Notes under the pieces: model-generated
What the model was told of the DNA's origin: nothing
The model's input: the letters and a program-made list of their open reading frames with translations, nothing else
Database searches by the model: none
NCBI GenBank assembly: GCA_016931665.1
Contig: JAFGEH010000021.1
Location: forward strand, 1-7,883
Source of the DNA: Candidatus Cloacimonadota bacterium
Lineage (GTDB): Bacteria; Cloacimonadota; Cloacimonadia; Cloacimonadales; TCS61
Length of the DNA: 7,883 nt
Reading direction: 5' to 3'
In this document: positions 1-6,389 of the stretch, piece after piece
How positions within the stretch are numbered: the stretch's first letter is position 1
Layout of the letters: each line of letters begins with the position of its first letter
Program-made: the position numbers and the translations under genes

Positions 1-995
1 AGATCACCCAGTAGTACCGAGTCCTGCAGGACCAGATAAGGAGTAAGCGATATACTGCCGGAAAGAGGATAACCATTCTCCATTATGGGAGATAATATTA
101 ATTCAGCATTATTGATAGTCATACGTGAATAATCCAGCTGATTCTCAATCCCGGAACTATCAGCATTAATAAACATTGTGTCCGTTAAGGTAAACCGGAT
201 AAAACTCTTCACGGGTCTGGAATTTGCCAGCAGAATTTCCAGTGGGAATTGTTGAAATTCTTCAGAAGAACTGTAGATGAAGGTGTCTGCTGTAATACTT
301 TTGGAGTAGGTTTGCAGGGAGTCACCAGAATTTTCCAGATAGTCAAAAATAAGCAGAGGAGATTTTTCTTCCATGGAATGGAATTCAATAAAAGAGTTTT
401 CCTCTAAGCCAAAAATCGTAATTCCATAATTCAGAGAATCATTATTTATCCATTCCATAATAAGTGAATCCGGTAAAGTGATTAATAATGAATCCTGCAT
501 ATCTTCCAGGTCTGTTATGTTCAACAGGTCAAAGTCACTTTCACTGAACCCGATGTTTTCTGACCAGCTGGTAGTATCGGTGGAATTAAACCAATCTGCC
601 TGATTTACATGCCAATAACTGTTCACTTTTCCTATCAGGAGGTTCTGTTCATTCACTTCATCCCAGTTAAATCTCTGGCTGATGTATATTTTCAGGATAC
701 AAGCACTTTCCAGAGAGAATAATGAATCAGGGAGAGCAAGGTTTCGGATAAGTGTATAGGCCTGGTTCTGATTTCCATTAGCAGTTAAATTTCCACTCAG
801 AAGCTTGTTGTTACCTGCATAATTCCGGACACTGTCTTCATAACTGAATGTTTGAGTAAAAATCTGATAGTCAAAGTAAATTTCATGAGGTATAACGCCA
901 GGCTGGAAACCGACAGGATTGTTTTTGGTTGTACATCCTACATTTAATAAAATCACAGTTGATATCAAAAAGAAACTCATTCTTTTAAATGACAT
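1..995 (-). CDS. Secreted lipoprotein with DNRLRE-like halves (partial, 3' end outside window)
   Basis: Reading leftward from an ATG at 995-993, the frame stays open for 331 codons to the window edge, so the C-terminus is missing. The start is supported by GAGGAG at 1006-1001, five bases upstream. A second in-frame ATG at 980 would lose the Lys4-Arg5 charge, so the first is preferred. The N-terminus is a lipoprotein signal: a basic n-region, a hydrophobic stretch at residues 8-17, and LNVGC with Cys21 as the probable lipidated residue. The Asn at -3 of the lipobox is not typical. The mature part is acidic, rich in Ser, Asn and Asp, and seems to have two beta-rich halves. Each has an 'xxIRxLxL/FIRFTL ... 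A-x-L-x-L' pattern (around residues 82-104 and 264-302). The first half continues into a Trp-rich segment with WFNSTDTTSW, as in DNRLRE-type beta-sandwich domains of extracellular proteins. The family call is inference; substrate and role are unknown. It lies downstream of dnaA on the same strand, 240 bases away. Confidence 0.8.
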   Translation of the reverse strand, partial: MSFKRMSFFLISTVILLNVGCTTKNNPVGFQPGVIPHEIYFDYQIFTQTFSYEDSVRNYAGNNKLLSGNLTANGNQNQAYTLIRNLALPDSLFSLESACILKIYISQRFNWDEVNEQNLLIGKVNSYWHVNQADWFNSTDTTSWSENIGFSESDFDLLNITDLEDMQDSLLITLPDSLIMEWINNDSLNYGITIFGLEENSFIEFHSMEEKSPLLIFDYLENSGDSLQTYSKSITADTFIYSSSEEFQQFPLEILLANSRPVKSFIRFTLTDTMFINADSSGIENQLDYSRMTINNAELILSPIMENGYPLSGSISLTPYLVLQDSVLLGD

Positions 996-1009
996 TAATT
1001 CTCCTCTAT

Positions 1010-1015
1010 ATTATA
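1010..1015 (-). promoter_or_regulatory. Possible -10 element (TATAAT) of the lipoprotein gene
   Basis: The minus strand reads TATAAT at 1015-1010, a perfect -10 hexamer. There is no good -35 at 16-18 bases (ACCTAC or AACCTA at that distance). The predicted start point would fall inside the GAGGAG ribosome site, which is too close for a normal leader. It may therefore be chance in AT-rich DNA. Confidence 0.2.
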
Positions 1016-1123
1016 ATAAATTAGAAGCAGTAGTAGGTTTTGTGAACATGGGTATAACTGTAAAGAGATTTCTTAACTCTAAGGAAATGATATAATTGTG
1101 ATGATAATTCTTCACGGGCAACC

Positions 1124-1132
1124 TGTGGATAA
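1124..1132 (-). promoter_or_regulatory. DnaA box (perfect TTATCCACA)
   Basis: The plus strand reads TGTGGATAA, so the box TTATCCACA is on the minus strand. With its flank it reads AAGTTATCCACA (1135-1124), the same 12-mer as the box at 2639-2647 on the other side of dnaA. This matches the high-affinity DnaA consensus TTATNCACA exactly. Confidence 0.8.
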
Positions 1133-1226
1133 CTTGCAGAGATAATAGATATTCATCCACTGAAAACCGAGATGGAACAAATTAAATGATGTTATGAACA
1201 TTTATTAACATGAAGCCGGGTGGATA

Positions 1227-1235
1227 TGTGGATAA
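1227..1235 (-). promoter_or_regulatory. DnaA box abutting the dnaA stop codon
   Basis: The plus strand reads TGTGGATAA at 1227-1235, so a perfect TTATCCACA lies on the minus strand. It directly abuts the dnaA stop codon (minus-strand TGA at 1238-1236). A degenerate copy, ATATCCACC on the minus strand, sits next to it at 1227-1219. The two are spaced eight bases apart and share base 1227. Confidence 0.8.
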
Positions 1236-2576
1236 TCACTTCTTTATTTCTTTAATCAGTCTTTCGATCTGGATTCTGAGTTCCCTGTCCTGTTTGAACT
1301 GATCCTCTATGGTACGCTTGGCATGTAAAACAGTGGTGTGGTCCTTTCTTCTATAATAATTTGCAATTTCTTTCAAAGAAAGTTGGGGAATCAGGAGGTT
1401 GGTTAGATACATGGCTATCTGCCGGGGAAAGACTATATTCTTTTTCCTGGTTTTATCAAAAATTTGAGTGCTGGTGATATTGTAGATCTCGCACACCTTC
1501 TGCATTATGGTTTCCAGGTTCACTTCCTGGATTCGATCCGAGACCATATCGATCAGGATATCGCTGACCATATTCACCGATATATCTTCGGTATCAAGAT
1601 TGTTATACGAGGCATAGGCGAGTATCCTGATCAGAGAACCTTCCAGGGCACGAACATTGCTGTAGATATGTTCGGCAATAAAAGCAATAACATCGTCATT
1701 AAGTTTGATTGCTTCAAATTCAGCTTTTTTTCTCAAAATTGCCACCCTGGTCTCAAAATCAGGGCTTTTCAGATCGGCCAGTAATCCCCATTCAAAACGT
1801 GTAACCAGTCTCTTTTCCAGGTCTGGAATGTCTTTGGGAGGACGGTCACTGGTCAAAACGATTTGTTTTTTCTTTTCATAAAGAGCGTTGAAAGTATGAA
1901 AAAATTCCTCTTGTGTTCCTTCTTTGCGGGAAAGGAAATGTACATCATCGATCAGCAACAGGTCGAAGTTTCTGAATTTATTGCGAAAAGCTGGCATCTG
2001 ATTGGTTCTAATGGCATCTATCATTTCATTGGTGAATTCTTCCGTGGTTATATAAAATACTTTTTTATTACTGAGTTCCTCCATTACAAAATTGCCAATA
2101 GCCTGCATGAGGTGAGTTTTTCCCATGCCAGATTCTCCGTATATGAAGAGGGGATTATAGATATTTCCTGGTGATTCAGCTACAGCCATGGAGGCAGAGT
2201 GAGCAAATTTGTTATTGGTTCCGATTACAAATTCACTGAAATTGTAATTTGGATTCAGTTTGGTCCTGTTTAGTTCCAGAGGTTTATACACAGGGATAAC
2301 AGAATCAAATTCCTGATTTTCCTTAGTCAGAAGGCGACTGGTAAATTTGATATTATATTTGGATTTATACAAATTAAAAAAGATCTCGGAAATTAATTCA
2401 CTGTAATTTTTATTCAGATAATCAGCAATAAACTGGGTAGGGACTTTGATGTTAAGGTCATTATTAAGGAAATTCAGGGGTTTAGTATCACTGAACCAGG
2501 TACTATAACCCTGTTCACTGATATTATCCCTTAAAGTCGATAAAACATTCAGCCAGACATTTTCAATATTGTCCAT
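1236..2576 (-). CDS. dnaA: Chromosomal replication initiator protein DnaA
   Basis: DnaA binds 9-mer boxes at oriC, oligomerises with ATP, melts the origin and loads the replicative helicase. The product is 446 residues, a normal length. Domain I spans about residues 1-80 and has the expected WF pair (27-28). Domain II is a short linker up to about 108. The AAA+ domain III carries Walker A GESGMGKT (147-154), Walker B LLLIDD (206-211), sensor 1 LTSDRPP (241-247), the arginine-finger segment RLVTRFEWG (256-264) and sensor 2 VRALEGSL (308-315, Arg309). Domain IV carries the box-recognition signature RRKDHTTVLHAKR (409-421). The ATG at 2576 has AGGA at 2587-2584, seven bases upstream. No dnaN or recF adjoins it; the neighbours are a lipoprotein gene and, divergently, tyrS. 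DnaA boxes on both sides, including two in the probable promoter, suggest autoregulation. Nothing in the protein looks broken. Confidence 0.98.
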   Translation of the reverse strand: MDNIENVWLNVLSTLRDNISEQGYSTWFSDTKPLNFLNNDLNIKVPTQFIADYLNKNYSELISEIFFNLYKSKYNIKFTSRLLTKENQEFDSVIPVYKPLELNRTKLNPNYNFSEFVIGTNNKFAHSASMAVAESPGNIYNPLFIYGESGMGKTHLMQAIGNFVMEELSNKKVFYITTEEFTNEMIDAIRTNQMPAFRNKFRNFDLLLIDDVHFLSRKEGTQEEFFHTFNALYEKKKQIVLTSDRPPKDIPDLEKRLVTRFEWGLLADLKSPDFETRVAILRKKAEFEAIKLNDDVIAFIAEHIYSNVRALEGSLIRILAYASYNNLDTEDISVNMVSDILIDMVSDRIQEVNLETIMQKVCEIYNITSTQIFDKTRKKNIVFPRQIAMYLTNLLIPQLSLKEIANYYRRKDHTTVLHAKRTIEDQFKQDRELRIQIERLIKEIKK

Positions 2577-2620
2577 AATTCTTTCCTAACCGATTAATAA
2601 ATTGCAAGTTAATCCGTTCA

Positions 2621-2648
2621 ATTTTAGTTATCCACAAGTTATCCACAA
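2621..2648 (-). promoter_or_regulatory. Candidate dnaA promoter overlapped by the tandem DnaA boxes
   Basis: On the minus strand, TTGTGG (2648-2643) and TAAAAT (2626-2621) are separated by 16 bases. The -10 matches the sigma70 consensus at five of six positions; the -35 at only three. Both DnaA boxes lie within or across this element, so DnaA binding would block it. That is the autorepression arrangement known from other bacteria. A rival, TTGAAC with a downstream TATTAA at 16 bases (about 2622-2595), would give almost no leader. No start point can be proven from sequence. Confidence 0.35.
2628..2647 (+). promoter_or_regulatory. Tandem pair of perfect DnaA boxes
   Basis: TTATCCACA occurs at 2628-2636 and again at 2639-2647, as a direct repeat of the 11-mer AGTTATCCACA with an 11-base period. 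Both face right, away from dnaA. This is one helical turn apart, which suits cooperative DnaA binding. Confidence 0.85.
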
Positions 2649-2717
2649 ACACAACTAATTAATATAAGTAGTTGATAAAGAAGGAAATAAAAAAAACAAA
2701 ATACAAATAACCATAAC
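2648..2717. other. AT-rich stretch, candidate DNA unwinding element
   Basis: Counting by hand gives 14 G or C in 70 bases, about 20% GC. The stretch lies directly beside the tandem DnaA boxes and is closed by a third box. It includes a purine-rich run at about 2678-2695. Its role as the site of strand opening is inferred from composition and position. I could not recognise a clean DnaA-trio series in it. Confidence 0.4.
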
Positions 2718-2726
2718 TTATCCACA
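2718..2726 (+). promoter_or_regulatory. DnaA box (perfect TTATCCACA)
   Basis: This is an exact TTATCCACA on the plus strand, in the same orientation as the tandem pair and 70 bases to its right, across the AT-rich stretch. Confidence 0.8.
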
Positions 2727-2822
2727 TAATTATTTCATACCGGCAAATTTACCTTTTAATTTCAAGACAGGTCTAAAATGCAGAGGAAATTTGATTTGTC
2801 AAGAGCTGAAAAAACGCAATAA

Positions 2823-2882
2823 GAGCAATTAGATTCCGGAAAAGTCAGCACTAATATCATTTATTTGATATAGTTATTGCTC
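2823..2882. repeat. Nested inverted-repeat element upstream of tyrS
   Basis: Outer arms GAGCAAT (2823-2829) and ATTGCTC (2876-2882) are perfect complements 46 bases apart. Inside lies a second hairpin, ATATCA (2854-2859), loop TTATTT, TGATAT (2866-2871). It extends to eight pairs (2851-2873) if one A is bulged. Both could fold in RNA from either strand or extrude from DNA. It lacks a T tract and so is not a standard terminator. In AT-rich DNA some of this could be chance. Confidence 0.35.
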
Positions 2883-2951
2883 AATATCCTTAATTTATAT
2901 ATTATCCATTTTGCGTTCTAATTATATTAAAACAATCATAGTTATTACTTT

Positions 2952-3014
2952 TTTTCATAAAAACACTGTACCAGCTAAAATGATTGACAAATAAAGCCTT
3001 ACTACAGGTATTGT
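2952..3014 (+). promoter_or_regulatory. Candidate promoter(s) for the tyrS operon
   Basis: Two weak sigma70-like pairs are visible. TTTTCA (2952-2957) and TAAAAT (2976-2981) are 18 bases apart. A perfect -35 TTGACA (2984-2989) is followed by TATTGT (3009-3014) at 19 bases, which is longer than ideal. Either would leave a short leader before tyrS. No T-box motif or other riboswitch was recognised. Confidence 0.3.
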
Positions 3015-3045
3015 TGACCCGATTTCAAGGTCTAATGGAGAATTG

Positions 3046-4251
3046 ATGAAGTTTGAAAAAGAGTTAAGAAAAATTCGCAAAGGCGTGGAAGAGATCATTA
3101 CAGAAGAAGGATTAATTTCGAAACTGGCCCATTCAGAAAAAACCGGAAAACCTCTTCGTATCAAATATGGGATAGATCCAACTGGTTATGATGTCCATAT
3201 CGGGCATCTGGTGCCAATCAGAAAGATGAGGGATTGGCAGGAACTTGGTCACCTGGGAGTGATTATTATAGGTGATTTCACAGCTCAAATTGGTGATCCT
3301 ACTGGAAAGGATGAATCACGTCCTCCCCTGACGGCAGAACAGGTCAAGAAGAATGCAGAACGCTATATGGAACAGCTTTATACTGTTCTAGACGAAGACC
3401 TAACAGAGGTTCGCTGGCAATCGGAATGGTTTGGTGCGATGAAAATGTCCGAAGTTCTGCAATTAATGGGTAAATTTACTCTGGCTCAATTTATGGCTCA
3501 TGATACATTCCGAAAAAGGTACGAAAGCGGTTTGGCTCTGGGAATGCATGAACTGATGTATCCCCTGCTTCAGGCCTATGATTCAGTTGCCGTGTATGCA
3601 GATGTGGAACTGGGAGCAACCGAACAGAAATTCAACATCTTGGCCGGTAGGGATATGCAGAAGTATTTCGAGATGCCGGAGCAGGTGGCGATGCTTTCTC
3701 CTATATTGATGGGTACCGACGGTAAAGAGAAGATGAGTAAGAGTTTAAATAATTATATTGCCATCTTTGATTCAGCTAAGGATAAATATGGCAAGACTAT
3801 GTCGATTCCCGATGATTTGATAATCAACTATTTCAATTATGCCACCCAGCTTGACCCGGATGAAATTGAATCAATCAGAAAACAGCTGTATTCAGGTAAA
3901 ATCAACCCTAAAATAATCAAACAACGCCTGGCCAGAGAAATTGTGGCTCTTTACCATGGACCTGAACAGGCGGAACAGGCAGAAGAAGAATTCAATCTGA
4001 TTTTCAGCCAAAAAGAAATTCCTGATGATATTCCGGTGTTTCAGCTAACAGGATCCGATATTGGTCTGGCAGAAGCACTGGTCATGAGCGGTGTTTGTTC
4101 TTCAGGTAGCGAGGTCCGAAGACTGCTTCAGCAGAATGCAATTACTATAGCCGGTAAGAAGATTAATGACATCTCTTATAAAATTGAAGATGAATGTATT
4201 ATTAAAATCGGGAAAAGAAGGTTTCTGGAAGTTAAGAAGGTTTCATCATGA
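3046..4251 (+). CDS. tyrS: Tyrosyl-tRNA synthetase
   Basis: This class I synthetase attaches tyrosine to tRNA-Tyr in the cytoplasm. The product is 401 residues. It has the HIGH motif exactly (51-54, within DPTGYDVHIGH), GDFTAQIGDPTGK just after it, the tyrosine-binding YPLLQAYD (172-179), and KMSKS (229-233). A C-terminal S4 RNA-binding domain covers roughly 335-400. The standard KMSKS and the SRPPLT segment after the first motif fit the TyrZ-like second type of bacterial TyrRS better than the E. coli TyrS type, which has a KFGKT-like loop. I chose the ATG at 3046 because GGAG (3037-3040) is five bases upstream. A TTG directly before it (3043) would leave only two bases. It is the first gene of a tight rightward cluster, and its stop overlaps the next start in ATGA. 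Confidence 0.97.
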   Translation: MKFEKELRKIRKGVEEIITEEGLISKLAHSEKTGKPLRIKYGIDPTGYDVHIGHLVPIRKMRDWQELGHLGVIIIGDFTAQIGDPTGKDESRPPLTAEQVKKNAERYMEQLYTVLDEDLTEVRWQSEWFGAMKMSEVLQLMGKFTLAQFMAHDTFRKRYESGLALGMHELMYPLLQAYDSVAVYADVELGATEQKFNILAGRDMQKYFEMPEQVAMLSPILMGTDGKEKMSKSLNNYIAIFDSAKDKYGKTMSIPDDLIINYFNYATQLDPDEIESIRKQLYSGKINPKIIKQRLAREIVALYHGPEQAEQAEEEFNLIFSQKEIPDDIPVFQLTGSDIGLAEALVMSGVCSSGSEVRRLLQQNAITIAGKKINDISYKIEDECIIKIGKRRFLEVKKVSS

Positions 4252-4919
4252 GCTATATATATCTGTTTTTAATACAGCTTCCCATTCTTTTATTTACCCT
4301 GACTATACATGAATTCAGCCATGGACTGGTCGCCTATAAACTGGGGGACGACACGGCAAAAAGGGCCGGCAGATTAACCCTCAACCCTATTTCTCACATT
4401 GACCCGATCGGTTTAATCATGCTTTTTCTGGTGAGGATAGGTTGGGCCAAGCCCGTACCGATCAATCCCTATAATTTTCGTAATTATAAAAGGGATACAG
4501 CCCTTTCAGCCGCTGCCGGGCCAGCGTCCAATTTTATTCTGGCTATTATTCTGGCTATAGGATACAGGCTGGTTACGGCAGGTTCTGGATTCAACGGCAT
4601 GCAGCGGTTCTTCCTGACCCTGCAATATAGTGAATTCAGTGGCATTGGTGATTTCCTGAATTTCATTGTGATGTTCACTATTTTCATAAATCTGGCTCTT
4701 GGATTATTCAATCTTATACCAATACCCCCCATGGATGGCTCAAAGATACTGGGAGGATTTCTTTCTGATGAAGCATATTACAAATACACGGCACGTGAAC
4801 GCCAGGGAGCCCAGATTCTACTCATCATATTTGTCCTGAGTTTTGTTTTCCACTTGAATTTGATCGGCCGCCTGATCTTTCCTCCCCTTCTTTTTCTTAT
4901 GAAAATACTGGTTGGATAA
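4248..4919 (+). CDS. Site-2 protease family (M50) intramembrane metalloprotease
   Basis: This is a 223-residue polytopic membrane protein with the zinc-protease signature of the M50 family. HEFSH (21-25) lies in the first membrane segment, with His21 and His25 as ligands and Glu22 as the catalytic base. The third ligand is Asp163 in NLIPIPPMDG (155-164). Between them are conserved family motifs: NPISHIDPIG (46-55), GWAKPVPINP (65-74) and AAAGPASNF (88-96). Hydrophobic segments at about 4-20, 52-64, 92-108, 136-156 and 190-220 suggest five to six passes. There is no PDZ domain, so it resembles the short YwhC-like group and not RseP. Substrates are unknown. The start overlaps the tyrS stop by four bases, with AAGAAGG (4234-4240) seven bases upstream, so the two genes are probably translated together. 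The function as a protease is inferred from intact catalytic residues. Confidence 0.92.
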   Translation: MSYIYLFLIQLPILLFTLTIHEFSHGLVAYKLGDDTAKRAGRLTLNPISHIDPIGLIMLFLVRIGWAKPVPINPYNFRNYKRDTALSAAAGPASNFILAIILAIGYRLVTAGSGFNGMQRFFLTLQYSEFSGIGDFLNFIVMFTIFINLALGLFNLIPIPPMDGSKILGGFLSDEAYYKYTARERQGAQILLIIFVLSFVFHLNLIGRLIFPPLLFLMKILVG

Positions 4920-4938
4920 AATACTATGGGAGTAAATC

Positions 4939-6363
4939 ATGAATTTAGTGGATCTTAAACGGCTTATTGTAGAAAGAGGCATTAAATCTGTAGACCTGAA
5001 ATATCCTGATCTGATCTGCAACTGGTATCATATATCTTTTCCGGTACGCAGACTGGAGCATGTGCTGGAACACGGTATTCCCTTTGATGGATCGAGCATT
5101 CCGGGGATGAAATCGGTGGAATCGGGTGATATGATCCTGATGCCGGATCTGACAACGGCAATTATTGATCCTTTTACCAGATACCCAACTTTGAGGATGC
5201 TCTGCTACATCTGTGATGCCGACACCAGGACCGGAGTCAAAAAGGATTCCCGCAGTGTAGCAAAACGGGCGCAGGAATATATGGTCAGTACTGGCATTGC
5301 AGATAAATCTTACTGGATCCCCGAGTTTGAATTCTACCTCTTTAATGAGGCAACTATCAGCAATGGTAAATTCAGTGCCGGGTACAGTTTCACTTCAGCC
5401 GAGAACAAGGAAGATCTCCCCGGCGGGTATAAAGATATTCTGGGTACAGCAGTCGCCAACCGGAAAGGTTATCATATCGATATTCCGTTCGATAAATATG
5501 CCCATGTCCGGGAAGAGATGGTGCAAATGATCGAAGATATCGGCTGTCGGATCAGGTATCATCATCATGAAGTAGGTCTGTCCGGCCAACAGGAAATCGA
5601 GACGGAGATGCTGGATTTCGAAACCATCACCGATAAAATGATGTATATCAAGGACATCATCCATAATTGTGCTCTTAAGAATGAGCTTACTGCCACCTTC
5701 ATGCCTAAGCCGATCTATGATGAAGCCGGCAGCGGATTGCATTATCATATTCAATTACGCAAACAGGGTAAGAATATTTTCTATCAGAAGGGAAATTATG
5801 CTGATCTTTCTGAAGAAGCTCTCTGCTTCATCGGGGGGATTCTGAAACATGGCAGATCTTTGACCGCATTTACCAATCCCAGTACAAATTCATTTAAAAG
5901 ACTGCTGCCGGGGTTTGAAGCTCCCGTTAAACTTTTTTTCGGTCTGGCCAATCGCAGCGCGGCTATCAGAATTCCCAAGTATGCCACTAGTGAGGATACT
6001 AAACGCATAGAATTCCGAACCGGGGATGGTACCTGTAATTATTATCTGGCGATGAGTGCACTTCTAATGGCTGGGCTGGATGGGATTAAAAAAAGAATCA
6101 TACCCGGCGAAGCTGATGGTTATGGTCCCTACGATGATAATGTTTTCAACTGGCCTGAAGAAAAACAGGCCAGGCTGCATTCTATCCCTTCCTCTCTGGA
6201 AGAATCTCTGCAGGCACTTCTGGAAGATTATGAATATCTTCTGGCCGGCGATGTTTTCAATGAAGAACTGATTAGAACCTGGGTAAAAGAGAAAATGAAG
6301 GAAGTGAATGCAGTCCGTAACCGTCCTCATCCCTTTGAAATGAATCTTTATTATAGTCTCTGA
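4939..6363 (+). CDS. glnA: Glutamine synthetase, type I
   Basis: The enzyme makes glutamine from glutamate, ammonia and ATP, the main entry of ammonia into metabolism, and normally forms a dodecamer. The product is 474 residues (E. coli: 469). It has FDGSSIPG (49-56, with Asp50 and Ser53), the metal-ligand segment PEFEFYLF, HHHEVGLSGQQE, ATFMPKP followed by GSGLHYH, the flap Glu327 in PGFEAP, and NRSAAIRIP (338-346, with Arg339 and Arg344). Many catalytic residues fall at the same numbers as in E. coli. A segment before HHHEV is as long as in GSI-beta enzymes, yet the adenylylation loop reads DNVFNWPEE, with Phe403 where E. coli has the modified Tyr397. GGGAG (4928-4932) lies six bases before the ATG, and the gene follows the protease gene by 19 bases. 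Activity is likely; control by adenylylation at this site is not. Confidence 0.96.
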   Translation: MNLVDLKRLIVERGIKSVDLKYPDLICNWYHISFPVRRLEHVLEHGIPFDGSSIPGMKSVESGDMILMPDLTTAIIDPFTRYPTLRMLCYICDADTRTGVKKDSRSVAKRAQEYMVSTGIADKSYWIPEFEFYLFNEATISNGKFSAGYSFTSAENKEDLPGGYKDILGTAVANRKGYHIDIPFDKYAHVREEMVQMIEDIGCRIRYHHHEVGLSGQQEIETEMLDFETITDKMMYIKDIIHNCALKNELTATFMPKPIYDEAGSGLHYHIQLRKQGKNIFYQKGNYADLSEEALCFIGGILKHGRSLTAFTNPSTNSFKRLLPGFEAPVKLFFGLANRSAAIRIPKYATSEDTKRIEFRTGDGTCNYYLAMSALLMAGLDGIKKRIIPGEADGYGPYDDNVFNWPEEKQARLHSIPSSLEESLQALLEDYEYLLAGDVFNEELIRTWVKEKMKEVNAVRNRPHPFEMNLYYSL

Positions 6364-6366
6364 TTC

Positions 6367-6382
6367 CCGGAAAGTATTCCGG
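6367..6382 (+). repeat. Short perfect hairpin between glnA and the transporter gene
   Basis: CCGGAA (6367-6372), loop AGTA, TTCCGG (6377-6382) forms a six-pair stem that fills most of the 26-base gap. The 3' arm contains the GG of GGTAG (6381-6385), the only Shine-Dalgarno-like sequence before the ATG at 6390. There is no T tract, so it is not a typical intrinsic terminator. It could lower translation of the transporter, mark an RNA processing point, or be incidental. Confidence 0.5.
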
Positions 6383-6389
6383 TAGATCA

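Larger units (their letters stand above)
996..1235. other. dnaA-lipoprotein intergenic region, second half of a putative bipartite oriC
   Basis: This 240-base gap has no coding potential that I can support. It holds two perfect 9-mer DnaA boxes on the minus strand (1132-1124 and 1235-1227). It also has weaker look-alikes with two mismatches to TTATCCACA: TCATCCACT at 1153-1161, a minus-strand ATATCCACC at 1227-1219, TTATGAACA at 1192-1200 and TTATTAACA at 1202-1210. The last two are spaced 10 bases apart, about one helical turn. I see no convincing dnaA terminator. The reading as part of the origin rests on the boxes and the position next to dnaA. Confidence 0.5.
2577..3045. other. Putative oriC: dnaA-tyrS divergent intergenic region
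   Basis: This 469-base gap separates leftward dnaA from rightward tyrS. From left to right it holds the dnaA ribosome site, a tandem pair of perfect DnaA boxes (2628-2647), an AT-rich stretch (2648-2717), a third perfect box (2718-2726), a weaker box-like TTATCCATT (2902-2910), an inverted-repeat element (2823-2882), another AT-rich stretch (about 2883-2965) and candidate tyrS promoters. Box clusters next to dnaA and an AT-rich unwinding candidate are the usual marks of a bacterial origin. The call is inference from these, as is the opposite direction of the genes on either side. Confidence 0.65.

Noticed and set aside
996..1235. Intrinsic terminator for dnaA
   Set aside because: Only a weak AGAG/CTCT pairing around 1064-1080 was seen, without a GC-rich stem or a T tract in the right place.
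1464..2174. Two plus-strand open frames of just over 100 codons opposite dnaA
   Set aside because: They are antisense to a clear, fully conserved dnaA, have no ribosome site I could see and resemble no protein.
2648..2680. DnaA-trio motif beside the tandem boxes
   Set aside because: Triplets such as CTA, TTA, ATA and GTA occur but do not keep a constant three-base register.
2778..2822. A 14-codon frame (ATG to TAA) before tyrS as a leader peptide
   Set aside because: It has no Shine-Dalgarno site, no tyrosine codons and no attenuator-like terminator after it.
2727..3045. T-box or other riboswitch controlling tyrS
   Set aside because: No T-box consensus (TGGNACCGCG-like) or terminator with T tract is present.
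2955..3164. Minus-strand open frame overlapping the tyrS start
   Set aside because: It is mostly antisense to tyrS coding sequence and has no recognisable features.
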